Below are positions 62,805 to 64,000 of a DNA stretch of 64,000 nt, one piece after another. Location: NCBI GenBank assembly GCA_018857735.1, contig JABMCL010002055.1, forward strand, positions 769,501-833,500, in the 5' to 3' direction. The position numbers and the translations under genes were made by a program. Every line of letters starts with the position of its first letter. Positions within the stretch are counted from its first letter, which is position 1. The notes beneath the pieces are model-generated. The model did not search any database and had not been told where the DNA came from. It saw nothing but the letters and a program-made list of their open reading frames with translations. Source of the stretch: Alviniconcha marisindica (taxonomy: Eukaryota; Mollusca; Gastropoda; Provannidae).

Positions 62805-63395
62805 CATTGGTTGGGCTTGTTTTACAGGGGCTGGGTGTGTGTCATCCAGTGATTGGTTGGGCTTGTTTTACAGGGGCTGGGTGTGTGTCATCCAGTGATT
62901 GGTTGGGCCTGTTTTACAGGGGCTGGGTGTGTGTCATCCAGTGATTGGTTGGGCTTGTTTTACAGGGGCTGGGTGTGTGACATCCAGTGATTGGTTGGGC
63001 TTGTTTTACAGAGGCTGGGTGTGTGTCGTCCAATGATTGGATGGGCTTGTTTTACAGAGGCTAGGTGTGTGTCATCCAGTGATTGGTTGGGCTTGTTTTA
63101 CAGAGGCTGGGTGTGTGTCGTCCAATGATTGGATGGGCTTGTTTTACAGAGGCTAGGTGTGTGTCATCCAGTGATTGGTTGGGCTTGTTTTACAGAGGCT
63201 GGGTGTGTGTCGTCCAATGATTGGATGGGCTTGTTTTACAGAGGCTAGGTGTGTGTCATCCAGTGATTGGTTGGGCTTGTTTTACAGAGGCTGGGTGTGT
63301 GTCGTCCAATGATTGGATGGGCTTGTTTTACAGAGGCTGGGTGTGTGTCATCCAGTGATTGGATGGGCTTGTTTTACAGAGGCTGGACTTGAAAC
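62805..63395. repeat. 46-bp minisatellite, about 12-13 copies
   Basis: Units contain GGTTGGGCTTGTTTTACAG and GGCTGGGTGTGTGTCATCC. From about 63000 on, two variants alternate (TCGTCCAATGATTGGATGGG and TCATCCAGTGATTGGTTGGG), giving a 92-bp higher-order unit. Each copy holds TTGTTTTACAG, a 3'-splice-site-like string. Confidence 0.95.
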
Positions 63396-63419
63396 AGTAG
63401 CTCAGTGGTTTATCTGGTC

Positions 63420-64000
63420 TTTTTCAAATGGACAGAAAGTGCATCATGCAATGATATGCTGGGATTGTTCCTCACCACAAGAACAGGAAGTGTGTCTTAC
63501 AATGATGTGGTGGGAATTTTCTACAGGGACAGGAGTGTGTCTTACAATGATATGCTGGGTTTGTTCTACAAAGACAGGGAGTGTGCCCTAAAATAAAATG
63601 CTGGGATTGTTCTACAGGGACAGGGAGTGTGTCTTACAATATGTTGGGATTGTTCTATAGGGACAGGAAGTGTGTCTTACAATGATATGGTGGGATTGTT
63701 CTACAAGGAAAGGGAGTGTGTCCTACAGTGATATGCTGGGATTGTTCTGCAGGGACAGGGAGTGTGTCTTACAATATGTTGGGATTGTTCTATAGGGACA
63801 GGAAGTGTGTCTTACAATGATATGGTGGGATTGTTCTACAAGGAAAGGGAGTGTGTCCTACAGTGATATGCTGGGATTGTTCTGCAGGGACAGGGAGTGT
63901 GTCTTACAATCTGTTGGGATTGTTCTACAGGGACAGGAAGTGTGTCTTACAATGATATGGTGGGATTGTTCTACAAGGAAAGGGAGTATGTCCTACAATG
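63420..64000. repeat. related 46-bp minisatellite, trimeric, open-ended
   Basis: Units contain GGGACAGGAAGTGTGTCTTA and GGTGGGATTGTTCTACA, and align base by base with the preceding array, including length. Three variants repeat in fixed order, a ~132-bp higher-order unit that continues past the right edge. Each copy has TTGTTCTACAG, TTGTTCTATAG or TTGTTCTGCAG, again acceptor-like. Frames through it are not coding. Confidence 0.93.

Overview
This is a eukaryotic, intron-rich window. It is probably from a mollusc and most likely a gastropod. That is an inference from the gene content, compact exons, abundant (CA)n/(CT)n microsatellites, minisatellites, LINE 3' fragments and tRNA-derived SINE-like heads; the species cannot be named from sequence alone. 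There is no sign of prokaryotic or organellar DNA. Exons were rebuilt by eye from acceptor/donor signals, reading-phase continuity and recalled family motifs.

Four genes form two divergent pairs. (1) 10806-15639, minus: a five-exon gene for a 165-residue secreted protein with eight cysteines. (2) 15789-27334, plus: a ten-exon orthologue of DUSP11/PIR1, an RNA 5'-triphosphatase of the cysteine-phosphatase fold. Its ATG lies only 149 bp from that of gene 1, so the two probably share a promoter. (3) 33155-46851, minus: an R3HCC1L/R3HCC1-type gene with nine recognised coding exons, including a 2.4-kb exon for a low-complexity acidic region. Its first coding exon and the R3H core were not found. 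(4) 51340 to beyond 62448, plus: a gene with two related beta-grasp-like segments, a Ser/Thr linker and a SARM1-like TIR domain, running off the right edge. DUSP11 and the R3HCC1L gene converge tail-to-tail; the R3HCC1L and TIR genes diverge.

1-10.8 kb has no convincing gene. It holds a 29-bp and a ~168-bp tandem repeat, a 59-bp satellite and a 1.2-kb TTAA-flanked DNA-transposon remnant. 27.3-33.1 kb is intergenic and starts with a fourfold repeat of a pseudo-exon-like unit. Introns of the R3HCC1L gene carry 44-, 91-, 43- and 41-bp minisatellites, two copies of a ~790-bp TTAA-targeting MITE (one nested in another element whose empty copy is also present), and a second non-autonomous element. 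Introns of the TIR gene carry LINE fragments, a giant (CA)n, 30-, 22- and 46-bp minisatellites and SINE-like heads.

The most unusual theme is that several tandem arrays have copied an exon-intron junction, so functional-looking 5' or 3' splice sites are repeated next to the real exon. The TIR protein, with its tandem beta-grasp-like segments and WxxxE TIR motif, is the most interesting protein in the window.
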